51,603 nt of DNA from an uncultured Desulfobacteraceae bacterium (lineage in GTDB: Bacteria; Desulfobacterota; Desulfobacteria; Desulfobacterales; UBA2174): positions 1 to 51,603 of the forward strand of contig CALJLV010000018.1 of the NCBI GenBank assembly GCA_937982505.1, read 5' to 3'. How positions within the stretch are numbered: the first letter of the stretch is position 1; the number at the start of each line of letters is the position of its first letter. The translations under genes and the position numbers were made by a program. Below the pieces are notes generated by a model. It saw only the letters and a program-made list of their open reading frames with translations, was not told the DNA's origin and did no database searches. Shown in pieces: positions 42,636-49,709 of the stretch.

Positions 42636-44378
42636 CTAGACCAGCAGCATTTCCGTGATGGGCGCCCCGGCCGGCACCATCGGATAGACGCACTCCTCGC
42701 GTTCCACCAAAACATCCATCAGCACCGGCCCCGGTGCGGCCAGTCCCCGGGCCAGCACCGCTTCGACCTCCTCGGGCCGGGTGGCGCGCAGCCCCAGCGC
42801 GCCGTAGGCCTCGGCCAGCTTGACGAAGTCGGGCTGGTGGTCCATTCGAGTGCAGGCGTAGCGCTTGTCGTAGAACAGCTCCTGCCACTGGCGCACCATG
42901 CCCAGGTACCCGTTGTTGAGGATCACCACCTTGACGGGCAGGCCGCACTGCACGGCGGTGGCCAGTTCCTGGATGTTCATCTGGATGCTGCCGTCCCCGG
43001 CGATGTCCAGCACCAGTTGGTCCGGGAAGGCCATCTGCGCGCCAATGGCCGCCGGCAGACCGAATCCCATGGTGCCCAGACCGCCGGAGGTGATGAACTG
43101 GCCGGGCCGGTCGAAGTGGAAGAACTGGGCCGTCCACATCTGGTTCTGGCCCACCTCGGTGGTGACGATGGCCCGCCCGCCGGTGAGCCGGTGCAGGGTT
43201 TCCACCACGAACTGCGGCTTGATGGTTTCCCCCTGCCGGTAGGCCAGCTTGTGGGCCCGCTGCCACTCGCCGATCCGATCCAGCCAGGGACGGCGCGCCG
43301 CCGCCAGGCCGTCCGGGGCCTCAGCGCCCATCATCTGGTTGACGGTTTCCAGGGTCAGACGGCAGTCGCCCACCACCGGGATGGTCACCGGCACGTTTTT
43401 GCGAATCGAGGTGGGATCGATGTCGATGTGGACGATGCGGGCCTGGGCGGCAAAGGCGTCGGTCTTGCCCGTGACCCGGTCGCTGAAACGCACCCCGACG
43501 GCGATGAGCAGGTCGGCATGGCTGACGGCCATGTTGGCCCGGTAGGTGCCATGCATGCCAAGCATGCCGAGCCAGAGCGGATCGGATCCGGGAAAGGCGC
43601 CCAGGCCCATGAGGGATCCGGTGACCGGGGATTGGATGCGCCGGGCCAGGGCGGTCAGTTCGGCGCTGGCGCCGGAGCGGATCACCCCGCCGCCGGCGAA
43701 GATCACCGGGCGTTGGGCTTCGGCCACCAGGGCCAGCACCTTGCGCAGCTGGTTCTTGTTGGGGCGGTAGTTGGGCCGGTAGGCCCGCAGGCGGATCGGA
43801 TCGGTCAGGGGGGCGTGGGCGATGCGCCGGTTGACGACATCCTTGGGCAGATCGATGAGTACCGGGCCGGGCCGGCCCGAAGCGGCCACATGAAAGGCTT
43901 CGCGCACGATGCGCGCCAGGTCCTCGGTGCGCGCGACCAGGTAGTTGTGCTTGGTGCAGGGGCGGGTGATCCCCACGATGTCGACTTCCTGGAAGGCGTC
44001 GTTGCCGATGAGATGGGTGGGCACCTGCCCGGTGATGACCACCAGCGGGATCGAATCGGCATAGGCCGTGGCGATGCCGGTGACCGTGTTGGTGGCGCCG
44101 GGTCCCGAGGTGACCAGGCAGACGCCCGTGCGACCGCTGGCGCGGGCGTAGCCGTCGGCGGCATGCACGGCGCCCTGTTCGTGGCGTACCAGGACATGGC
44201 GGATAGCGCTGCGGGCCAGCTCATCGTAGAGGTCGATGACCGCGCCGCCCGGGTAGCCGAAAATCGTGTCGACTCCCTCGGCCCTGAGGGCGGCCATGAG
44301 GATCTGCGCGCCGCTGAGCAGCGGCGCCGGGTCGGCACTCGAAGCCGGGACCCGAGGTTCGAGCCGGGCGGCGTCCAT
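42636..44378 (-). CDS. ilvB: Acetolactate synthase large (catalytic) subunit
   Basis: 580 residues. TPP-enzyme layout: an N-terminal domain with GYPGGAVIDLYDEL (~41-54), RHEQGAVHAADGYARASG (~65-82) with the catalytic Glu, and SGPGATNTVTGIATAYADS (~90-108); a middle FAD-binding domain; and a C-terminal TPP-binding domain with GLGTMGFGLPAAIGAQ, GDGSIQMNIQELATA and VVILNNGYLGM (~430-480). It condenses two pyruvates, or pyruvate with 2-oxobutyrate. Expression is preceded by the leader peptide and attenuator. First structural gene of ilvB-ilvN-ilvC-cimA-leuA. Confidence 0.95.
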   Translation of the reverse strand: MDAARLEPRVPASSADPAPLLSGAQILMAALRAEGVDTIFGYPGGAVIDLYDELARSAIRHVLVRHEQGAVHAADGYARASGRTGVCLVTSGPGATNTVTGIATAYADSIPLVVITGQVPTHLIGNDAFQEVDIVGITRPCTKHNYLVARTEDLARIVREAFHVAASGRPGPVLIDLPKDVVNRRIAHAPLTDPIRLRAYRPNYRPNKNQLRKVLALVAEAQRPVIFAGGGVIRSGASAELTALARRIQSPVTGSLMGLGAFPGSDPLWLGMLGMHGTYRANMAVSHADLLIAVGVRFSDRVTGKTDAFAAQARIVHIDIDPTSIRKNVPVTIPVVGDCRLTLETVNQMMGAEAPDGLAAARRPWLDRIGEWQRAHKLAYRQGETIKPQFVVETLHRLTGGRAIVTTEVGQNQMWTAQFFHFDRPGQFITSGGLGTMGFGLPAAIGAQMAFPDQLVLDIAGDGSIQMNIQELATAVQCGLPVKVVILNNGYLGMVRQWQELFYDKRYACTRMDHQPDFVKLAEAYGALGLRATRPEEVEAVLARGLAAPGPVLMDVLVEREECVYPMVPAGAPITEMLLV

Positions 44379-44410
44379 GGCATTTTCCTTTCGTGCGGTT
44401 TGAAGCGCTC

Positions 44411-44451
44411 AAAAAAAAATCCGTCAGCGGTGTTGGGGGCCGCTAACGGAT
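44411..44451 (-). terminator. Attenuator terminator of the ilvB leader
   Basis: On the minus strand a 12-bp stem with one mismatch (ATCCGTTAGCGG, 44451-44440, with CCGCTGACGGAT, 44430-44419) closes a 9-base loop and runs into nine Ts (44419-44411). It ends 33 bp before the ilvB ATG. A GGGGGC in the leader coding region (about 44495-44490) can pair with GCCCCC in the 5' arm and loop (44441-44435), which would break the terminator, the expected antiterminator. Confidence 0.92.
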
Positions 44452-44476
44452 CTTTTGATTTTCGGGTAATGGGTCG

Positions 44477-44572
44477 TCAGGCCATTATCAGCCCCCGGGG
44501 TGCCTCGCAGGCGATGAGAAGGCCTACGAGGACGCCGATAAGAATGAGGATGATAATGGAAAAACCGGACAT
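44477..44572 (-). CDS. ilv operon leader peptide (attenuation)
   Basis: 31-codon ORF starting MSGFSIIILILIGVLVGLL, with 15 of 31 codons for branched-chain amino acids (7 Ile, 6 Leu, 2 Val), mostly in one run. AGG sits five bases upstream. It lies about 30 bases after the predicted transcription start and ends 26 bases before the attenuator stem. Stalling of the ribosome at the Ile/Leu/Val run when those tRNAs are uncharged would let the antiterminator form. The mechanism is established for E. coli ilvGMEDA and ilvBN leaders; here it is inferred from layout. Too short to be called by most gene finders. Confidence 0.92.
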   Translation of the reverse strand: MSGFSIIILILIGVLVGLLIACEAPRGLIMA

Positions 44573-44607
44573 CGTCTGCCTTTCGGTAGATGGCGTTTGA
44601 ACTTTTC

Positions 44608-44636
44608 CTATTAGGCCATGAGGCCAGCCAAGTCAA
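44608..44636 (-). promoter_or_regulatory. Promoter of the ilvB-leuA operon
   Basis: TTGACT (44636-44631) and TAATAG (44613-44608) on the minus strand, with a 17-bp spacer. It begins 32 bp after the ilvD stop, giving a transcript start near 44601 and a ~220-base leader containing the leader peptide and attenuator. Confidence 0.75.
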
Positions 44637-44667
44637 GCAAAAACCGGACGCCTGCGGTTCGCCGTCT

Positions 44668-46437
44668 TCAGAGGGCCAGGACCGCGCCCTGATCGGCGGA
44701 GGTCACGTGCTGCAGGTAGCGCGCCAGCCATCCGCGCGCCACCTTGGGCGTAAAGGGCGGCAGGGCGTGCATGCGACGCTCCAGCGCCTCGGGGGACAGC
44801 CGCACATCGATGGTGCGCGCCACAGCGTCGATGCAGACGGTGTCGCCCTCGTGCACGGCGGCCAAAGGGCCGCCGGCGGCGGCCTCGGGGGAGATGTGAC
44901 CGACGCACAGGCCCCGCGTTCCCCCGGAGAAACGGCCGTCGGTGATCAGGGCCGCACGGATCCCGGCGCCCTGGATGGCGGCCGTGGGCGAGAGCATTTC
45001 CTGCATTCCCGGTCCGCCCCGGGGGCCTTCGAAACGGATCAGCACCACGTCGCCGTCCCTGACCCGCCCGGCAAGGATCCCCTTGAGCGCGTCTTCCTGG
45101 GACTCGAAGATCCTGGCGGGCCCCTCGAAGCGCATCATGTCTGGGGCCACGCCGGCGGTTTTGACCACCGCCCCGGCCGGGGCGAGGTTGCCGAAGAGAA
45201 CCGCCAGGCCGCCGCTGGCGCTGAAGGCCTCGGCCGCCGGGCGGATGATGTCCCCGTCCGGCGGGCGGGCCGTGTCCACCGCGTCCTTGAGATGGCCGTA
45301 GACCGTGGGGGCGTCCAGGTTCAGCCCGCTGCGGCCGTGGCGGTGGATTTCAGCCAGAATGGCGGGGATTCCCCCGACCCGCTGCACGTCCTGCATGTGC
45401 ACTTCGGGCCGCGAGGGCGACACCTTGCAGATGCAGGGGGTGCGGGCCGAGATGCGGTTGATGCGCTCCAGGTCGTAGGCGATTCCCGCCTCGGCGGCCA
45501 GGGCCAGGGTATGGAGCACCGTATTGGTGCTGCCGCCCATGGCCATGTCGGCCACGAAGGCGTTGTCGATGGCCTGCCGGGTGACAACGTCCAGGGGCCT
45601 CAGCCCGGCCTTCACGCAGCGTTTGAGCATGCGCGCCGCATCGCGCACGATCCGCTCCCGGCGCGGGTTGGGTTTGGTGCGGGTGCGCTGGCGGTCGGCC
45701 CAGATTTCAGCCGTGACCGTGCCGTTGCCGGGCAGGGCCAGGCCCACCACTTCGCCCAGGCAGTTCATGGAATTGGCGGTGAACATCCCCGCGCAGGATC
45801 CGCACCCGGGGCAGCTGGTTTCCGCCAGGCGGCGCAGCGTGCTGGCCGGCATCTTGCCGGCCGCATGGGCCCCGACCCCCTCGAAGACCGAGATCAGGTC
45901 CGCGCCCCCGGCGGCCGCCAGCATCGGTCCGCCCGAGACGTAGACCGCCGGGATGTTGAGGCGTACCATGGCGTTGTACATGGCCGGCACGATCTTGTCG
46001 CAGTTGCCGATCCCCAGCCAGCCGTCGCAAGGATGGGCGGCCAGCAGGCTTTCGATCTGGTCGCAGATCAGTTCGCGGCTGGGCAGGGAATACTTCATGC
46101 CGAAGTGGCCCATGGCGATTCCGTCGCAGATGGCGCCGCCGATATTGGCGTGCCAGACGTTGAACCCCTGGCGGCGCAGTTCCTGGCAGGCGATTTCGCC
46201 CAGGCGGTGAAGATGGGCATGGCCCGGGATCTGGGTGGTGTAGCTGTTGACCACGGTGACAAAGGGCTTTTTGAGGTCCGCGAAGCTGCGGATCACCCCG
46301 GCGGCCTTGATCAGGGAGGCCGCGGGCAGCATGGGGGCCCCTTCGGTGACGATGCGGCTGCCGCGGCGGCGCAGGGCCTCGATGCCGGCGTTGACCTGGG
46401 GCGGGCGTTTTGTCCGGGTGGTGCTCTTGACGGCCAT
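44668..46437 (-). CDS. ilvD: Dihydroxy-acid dehydratase
   Basis: 589 residues from the ATG at 46437 with GAGGAG upstream; the frame extends to 47178 but that part is not family-like. IlvD/Edd motifs: CDKIVPAMYNAMVRLNIPA (~145-163), TSCPGCGSCAGMFTANSMNC (split ~206-225) with the iron-sulfur cysteines, MGGSTNTVLH (~301-310) and GRFSGGTRGLCVGHISPEAA (split ~500-519). It dehydrates dihydroxy acids to 2-oxo acids in Val/Ile synthesis and uses a [4Fe-4S] or [2Fe-2S] cluster sensitive to oxygen. Its own promoter precedes it; the ilvB promoter starts right after its stop. Confidence 0.95.
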   Translation of the reverse strand: MAVKSTTRTKRPPQVNAGIEALRRRGSRIVTEGAPMLPAASLIKAAGVIRSFADLKKPFVTVVNSYTTQIPGHAHLHRLGEIACQELRRQGFNVWHANIGGAICDGIAMGHFGMKYSLPSRELICDQIESLLAAHPCDGWLGIGNCDKIVPAMYNAMVRLNIPAVYVSGGPMLAAAGGADLISVFEGVGAHAAGKMPASTLRRLAETSCPGCGSCAGMFTANSMNCLGEVVGLALPGNGTVTAEIWADRQRTRTKPNPRRERIVRDAARMLKRCVKAGLRPLDVVTRQAIDNAFVADMAMGGSTNTVLHTLALAAEAGIAYDLERINRISARTPCICKVSPSRPEVHMQDVQRVGGIPAILAEIHRHGRSGLNLDAPTVYGHLKDAVDTARPPDGDIIRPAAEAFSASGGLAVLFGNLAPAGAVVKTAGVAPDMMRFEGPARIFESQEDALKGILAGRVRDGDVVLIRFEGPRGGPGMQEMLSPTAAIQGAGIRAALITDGRFSGGTRGLCVGHISPEAAAGGPLAAVHEGDTVCIDAVARTIDVRLSPEALERRMHALPPFTPKVARGWLARYLQHVTSADQGAVLAL

Positions 46438-46531
46438 GGTGTAACTCCTCGGCGGTGGCGGCCCGAAGGCCCGAAACGGAGGCTGCCCGCCCGGTCTGCG
46501 CAAGGCGTGGGGCGGACCTTCAGAATAACTG

Positions 46532-46560
46532 AGCTTAGGCAAAAGGGCCGTGTCTGTCAA
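46532..46560 (-). promoter_or_regulatory. Promoter of ilvD
   Basis: Consensus TTGACA (46560-46555) and TAAGCT (46537-46532) with 17 bp between, on the minus strand; the leader to the ATG at 46437 is about 90 bases. No leader peptide rich in branched-chain residues was found here. Confidence 0.6.
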
Positions 46561-46638
46561 ATTGCACTCGGACCTGGCGGCCTTTGCTTGTCCGAGGGCC
46601 GCTGCCCGTAGTAAGGAGAACCGGGGAAGGAAAACAGC

Positions 46639-48174
46639 GTGGAAGGTTCTCGAGACGCGGCGGTGGTGATCATGAAGCGTTTGGTGGTCTGGCTGGTTTT
46701 GCTGATGGGGACGGTTTCGCCGGCAACGGCCCAGCCTCTGGACATGGCGCAGGTGCGCCAGGCGCTGGTGCGCATCAACGTCATCAGTCAGCGGCCCAAC
46801 TATGCCGTGCCCTGGAGTCCGGGGGATATTCTCAGCGGCACGGGCAGCGGGTTTCTCATCGCCCGGAACCGGATTCTGACCAATGCCCATGTGGTCAGCG
46901 ACGCCCGGATGATCGTGCTGGAAAAGGACGGCGATCCGCGGCGCTACGAAGCGCGGGTGGAGTTTATCGCCCATGATTGCGATCTGGCCCTGCTGGCCGT
47001 GGACGATCCCCAGTTTTTCAGCGATACGCGCCCCCTGAGATTGGGGGGCGTGCCGGCGCTCAATTCCACCGTGGCGGTGGTGGGCTATCCCATCGGCGGC
47101 GAGCGCCTGTCGGTCACCCGGGGGGTGGTCTCGCGCATCGACTTTCAGACCTACAGCCACTCCGGGGTGGATGCCCACCTGGCGATCCAGATCGACGCCC
47201 CCATCAATCCGGGCAACAGCGGCGGGCCGGTGCTCCAGGATCAGTCCGTGGTGGGCGTGGCCTTTCAGGTGTTCGCGGCCCAGACGGCCCAGAATGTCGG
47301 CTACATGATCCCGACCCCCGTGATCCAGCGTTTTCTCGGCGATGTGGCCGATGGTGTCTATGACCGCTACGTGGACCTGGGGATTTATTCATTTCCCCTG
47401 ATCAATCCGGTCCTGCGCCGCGCCGTCGGGCTGGCGCCGGGCCATGACGGGGTGCTGGTGGCCGGCGTGATGCGCGCCTCGGCCACCCACGGGGTGCTGC
47501 AGCCCGAGGACGTCCTGCTGGCCATCGACGGCCTGCCGATTTTCGCCGACGGTTATGTGCTCATGGACGGCGAGCGGGTGCTGCTCAACGAAGTGGTGGA
47601 ACGCAAGTTCCGGGGTGATACGGTCCGGTTCGACATTCTGCGCCAGGGCCAGCCCCGGCGCGTGGAGGTGCCGCTGAACAATCCCTGGCCTTACCTGATG
47701 CAGGCCCGGCGTTACGGGGTCCGCCCGCGCTATGTGATCTGGGCCGGGATCGTCTTCCAGTCGCTGGGCCACGACTTCATGCTTTCGGCCCAGACCCGCG
47801 ATGTCAACCTGCTCTACCACTACAGTCAGTTTCTGACCCGCGACCTGTACCTGGAGCGGCCCGAGGTGGTGGTGATCGGCAAGATCCTCACCGATCCGGC
47901 CAACCGCTATTTCAGCGAGTTCCGTCACCGGATCGTCGCTTCGGTGGACGGCCGGCCGGTGCGCAGCCTGGAAGAACTCAAGGCCTTGCTCGATGCGCCG
48001 GTCGATCCCCATGTCATTGGCCTGCTGGGCAGCGGCCGGCCGCTGGTGGTCGACGCCAGGGAGGCTGCGGCCAGCCGCGGACGCATGGCGGCGGAATACG
48101 GGATCCTCGAGGACGCCCATCTGTTGGACGGCATCGTTCCCCGGGACTGGGCCGCCCAGGGAGGCGCGCCATGA
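46639..48174 (+). CDS. HtrA/Deg-like periplasmic serine protease
   Basis: 511 residues. The start is the GTG at 46639 behind GGGGAAGGA; an ATG at 46672 (MKRLVVWLV) gives a standard signal peptide but lacks a ribosome site. Cleavage near ATA-Q (30-31) sends it to the periplasm. The trypsin-like domain has the full triad: His84 (TNAHVV), Asp115 (HDCDLALL) and Ser194 (PGNSGGP). A PDZ domain follows (~265-350, GVLVAGVMRASATHGVLQPEDVLLAID... split), then ~150 residues with a second PDZ-like region (~400-470). It is fused in transcription to a dead paralogue (ATGA overlap). Confidence 0.88.
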   Translation: MEGSRDAAVVIMKRLVVWLVLLMGTVSPATAQPLDMAQVRQALVRINVISQRPNYAVPWSPGDILSGTGSGFLIARNRILTNAHVVSDARMIVLEKDGDPRRYEARVEFIAHDCDLALLAVDDPQFFSDTRPLRLGGVPALNSTVAVVGYPIGGERLSVTRGVVSRIDFQTYSHSGVDAHLAIQIDAPINPGNSGGPVLQDQSVVGVAFQVFAAQTAQNVGYMIPTPVIQRFLGDVADGVYDRYVDLGIYSFPLINPVLRRAVGLAPGHDGVLVAGVMRASATHGVLQPEDVLLAIDGLPIFADGYVLMDGERVLLNEVVERKFRGDTVRFDILRQGQPRRVEVPLNNPWPYLMQARRYGVRPRYVIWAGIVFQSLGHDFMLSAQTRDVNLLYHYSQFLTRDLYLERPEVVVIGKILTDPANRYFSEFRHRIVASVDGRPVRSLEELKALLDAPVDPHVIGLLGSGRPLVVDAREAAASRGRMAAEYGILEDAHLLDGIVPRDWAAQGGAP

Positions 48175-49685
48175 CGGGGTGGTTTCGCGGACGGGCGGCC
48201 AAGGCGCTGCTGGCGGGCCTGCTGGGGGTGATCCTGGGCGGCTGCCAGGCGCTGCTGCCCGGGTTTCAGGGGGCCTGCGGCGATCCGGCGGGATCCTGTC
48301 TGCTGAGGGTCAATGTCACCCGCCAGGCCTTTTACGCCCACCGCCCCTGGCAGCCGGAGCCGACCGTGAGCGTTTCGTCCGTGGGGGCCGTTCTGACAGA
48401 TGGGCGGGTCCTGGTCAGCGCCGAGACGGTGGCGGATCATCGCTTCGTGGAGCTTGAAAAAATCGATACCGGGGAAAAATGCCGGGCCGTCGTGGCGGCG
48501 GTGGATTACGAGGCCGATCTGGCCCTGGTGGTCTGTCCGGCGCCGGGTTTCATGGCGGGCCTGGGCGGTGTGGACCTGGCGTCCGAGATTCTGCCCAAGG
48601 ACCGCCTGGAGGTGATGCAGGTGCAACCCGGCGGTCGGGTCATCGCCACGTCGGCCACGGTGGAAACCGTCGAGCTGGCGGACTATCCCTACGGCAACCG
48701 GTTTCTGGTTTACCGCCTGAATGGATCCGTGCACGACCGGCACGGCAATCTCACCCTGCCGGTGCTGCACGGCGGGCGCCTGGCCGGCCTCCTCAGACCC
48801 GACGGCAGCCAGGGCCAGACCCTGGAAATGACGCCGGCGCTGCTGGTTGCCCATTTTCTGAGCGATATGGCCGACGGGCGCTACGATGGGTTCCCCATTT
48901 CCGGGATTCGCACCGTGCCCGCCGATGATCCGCAGCTGCGGCGCTGGGCCGGCCTGCCCCCCGACGGGCGCGGGGTGCTCATCGAAAACCTGCTGCCGGG
49001 CAGTCCGGCCGACCAGGCGGCCATCCGTCCCGGGGACGTCCTGGTGGCCATCGACGATCACCTCGTGGACAGCCGCGGCTACTACATGGACCCGCGGCTG
49101 GGGCGTATCGAGATCGCCCATCTGATCCGCTGCGGTTACCAGGCGGGCGATGCGGTGAAATTCACCTTGCGGCGCCAGGGGCGCCCCGTGGACGTCTTGG
49201 TGCGATTGGACCACCTGGAGAGCGAGGCCTACCTCGTGCCGCCTTACCGCCACGATCGGCCGCCGCGCTACTACGTCCTCAACGGCCTGGTACTCCAGGA
49301 GCTGTCCGTGCCCTTCCTGAGGGATTTCGGGGGGGACTGGAGGGTCAACGCCCCCATCCATCTGCTTCACTACTATGAAAACCAGTACACCCTGCGCCGT
49401 CCGGCAGGGGAAAGGATCGTGATCCTCAACGCCGTGCTGCCCACCTGGGCCACTATCGGCTACGAGCAGATCAGCAGCGCCGTGGTGGAACGGATCAACG
49501 GCCGGCCCATCCATCGCCTGGACGATGTGCCGCCGGCCCTGGAAACCCCTGTCAAGGGGTTTCACCGCCTGGAGATTGACCAGCCGCCCTTCCGCATCTA
49601 CCTCGACGCGGCCAGCAGGGCGGCGGTGGATAAGGAGGTGCGCCAGCGCTACAACCTGCCGCGGCTGTTCCATCTCGATCCGTGA
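48171..49685 (+). CDS. Catalytically dead HtrA-like lipoprotein paralogue
   Basis: 504 residues, same architecture as the upstream gene: lipobox LGGC (22-25), trypsin-like domain, PDZ (~268-340, GVLIENLLPGSPADQAAIRPGD...) and a C-terminal PDZ-like region. The triad is lost: the His position reads SAE (Glu85), Asp116 remains (ADLALV), and the Ser position reads GNLTLP (Leu194), where the active protein has GNSGGP. Lipidation would hold it at a membrane. Likely a partner, scaffold or regulator of the active protease (inference). It overlaps that gene by four bases. Confidence 0.85.
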   Translation: MTGWFRGRAAKALLAGLLGVILGGCQALLPGFQGACGDPAGSCLLRVNVTRQAFYAHRPWQPEPTVSVSSVGAVLTDGRVLVSAETVADHRFVELEKIDTGEKCRAVVAAVDYEADLALVVCPAPGFMAGLGGVDLASEILPKDRLEVMQVQPGGRVIATSATVETVELADYPYGNRFLVYRLNGSVHDRHGNLTLPVLHGGRLAGLLRPDGSQGQTLEMTPALLVAHFLSDMADGRYDGFPISGIRTVPADDPQLRRWAGLPPDGRGVLIENLLPGSPADQAAIRPGDVLVAIDDHLVDSRGYYMDPRLGRIEIAHLIRCGYQAGDAVKFTLRRQGRPVDVLVRLDHLESEAYLVPPYRHDRPPRYYVLNGLVLQELSVPFLRDFGGDWRVNAPIHLLHYYENQYTLRRPAGERIVILNAVLPTWATIGYEQISSAVVERINGRPIHRLDDVPPALETPVKGFHRLEIDQPPFRIYLDAASRAAVDKEVRQRYNLPRLFHLDP

Positions 49686-49709
49686 AGCCGGCGGGTTGTA
49701 CCGCCCCCC

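Noticed and set aside
44590..46611. 673-residue plus-strand ORF over ilvD
   Set aside because: Antisense shadow caused by high GC; ilvD is unmistakable on the other strand.
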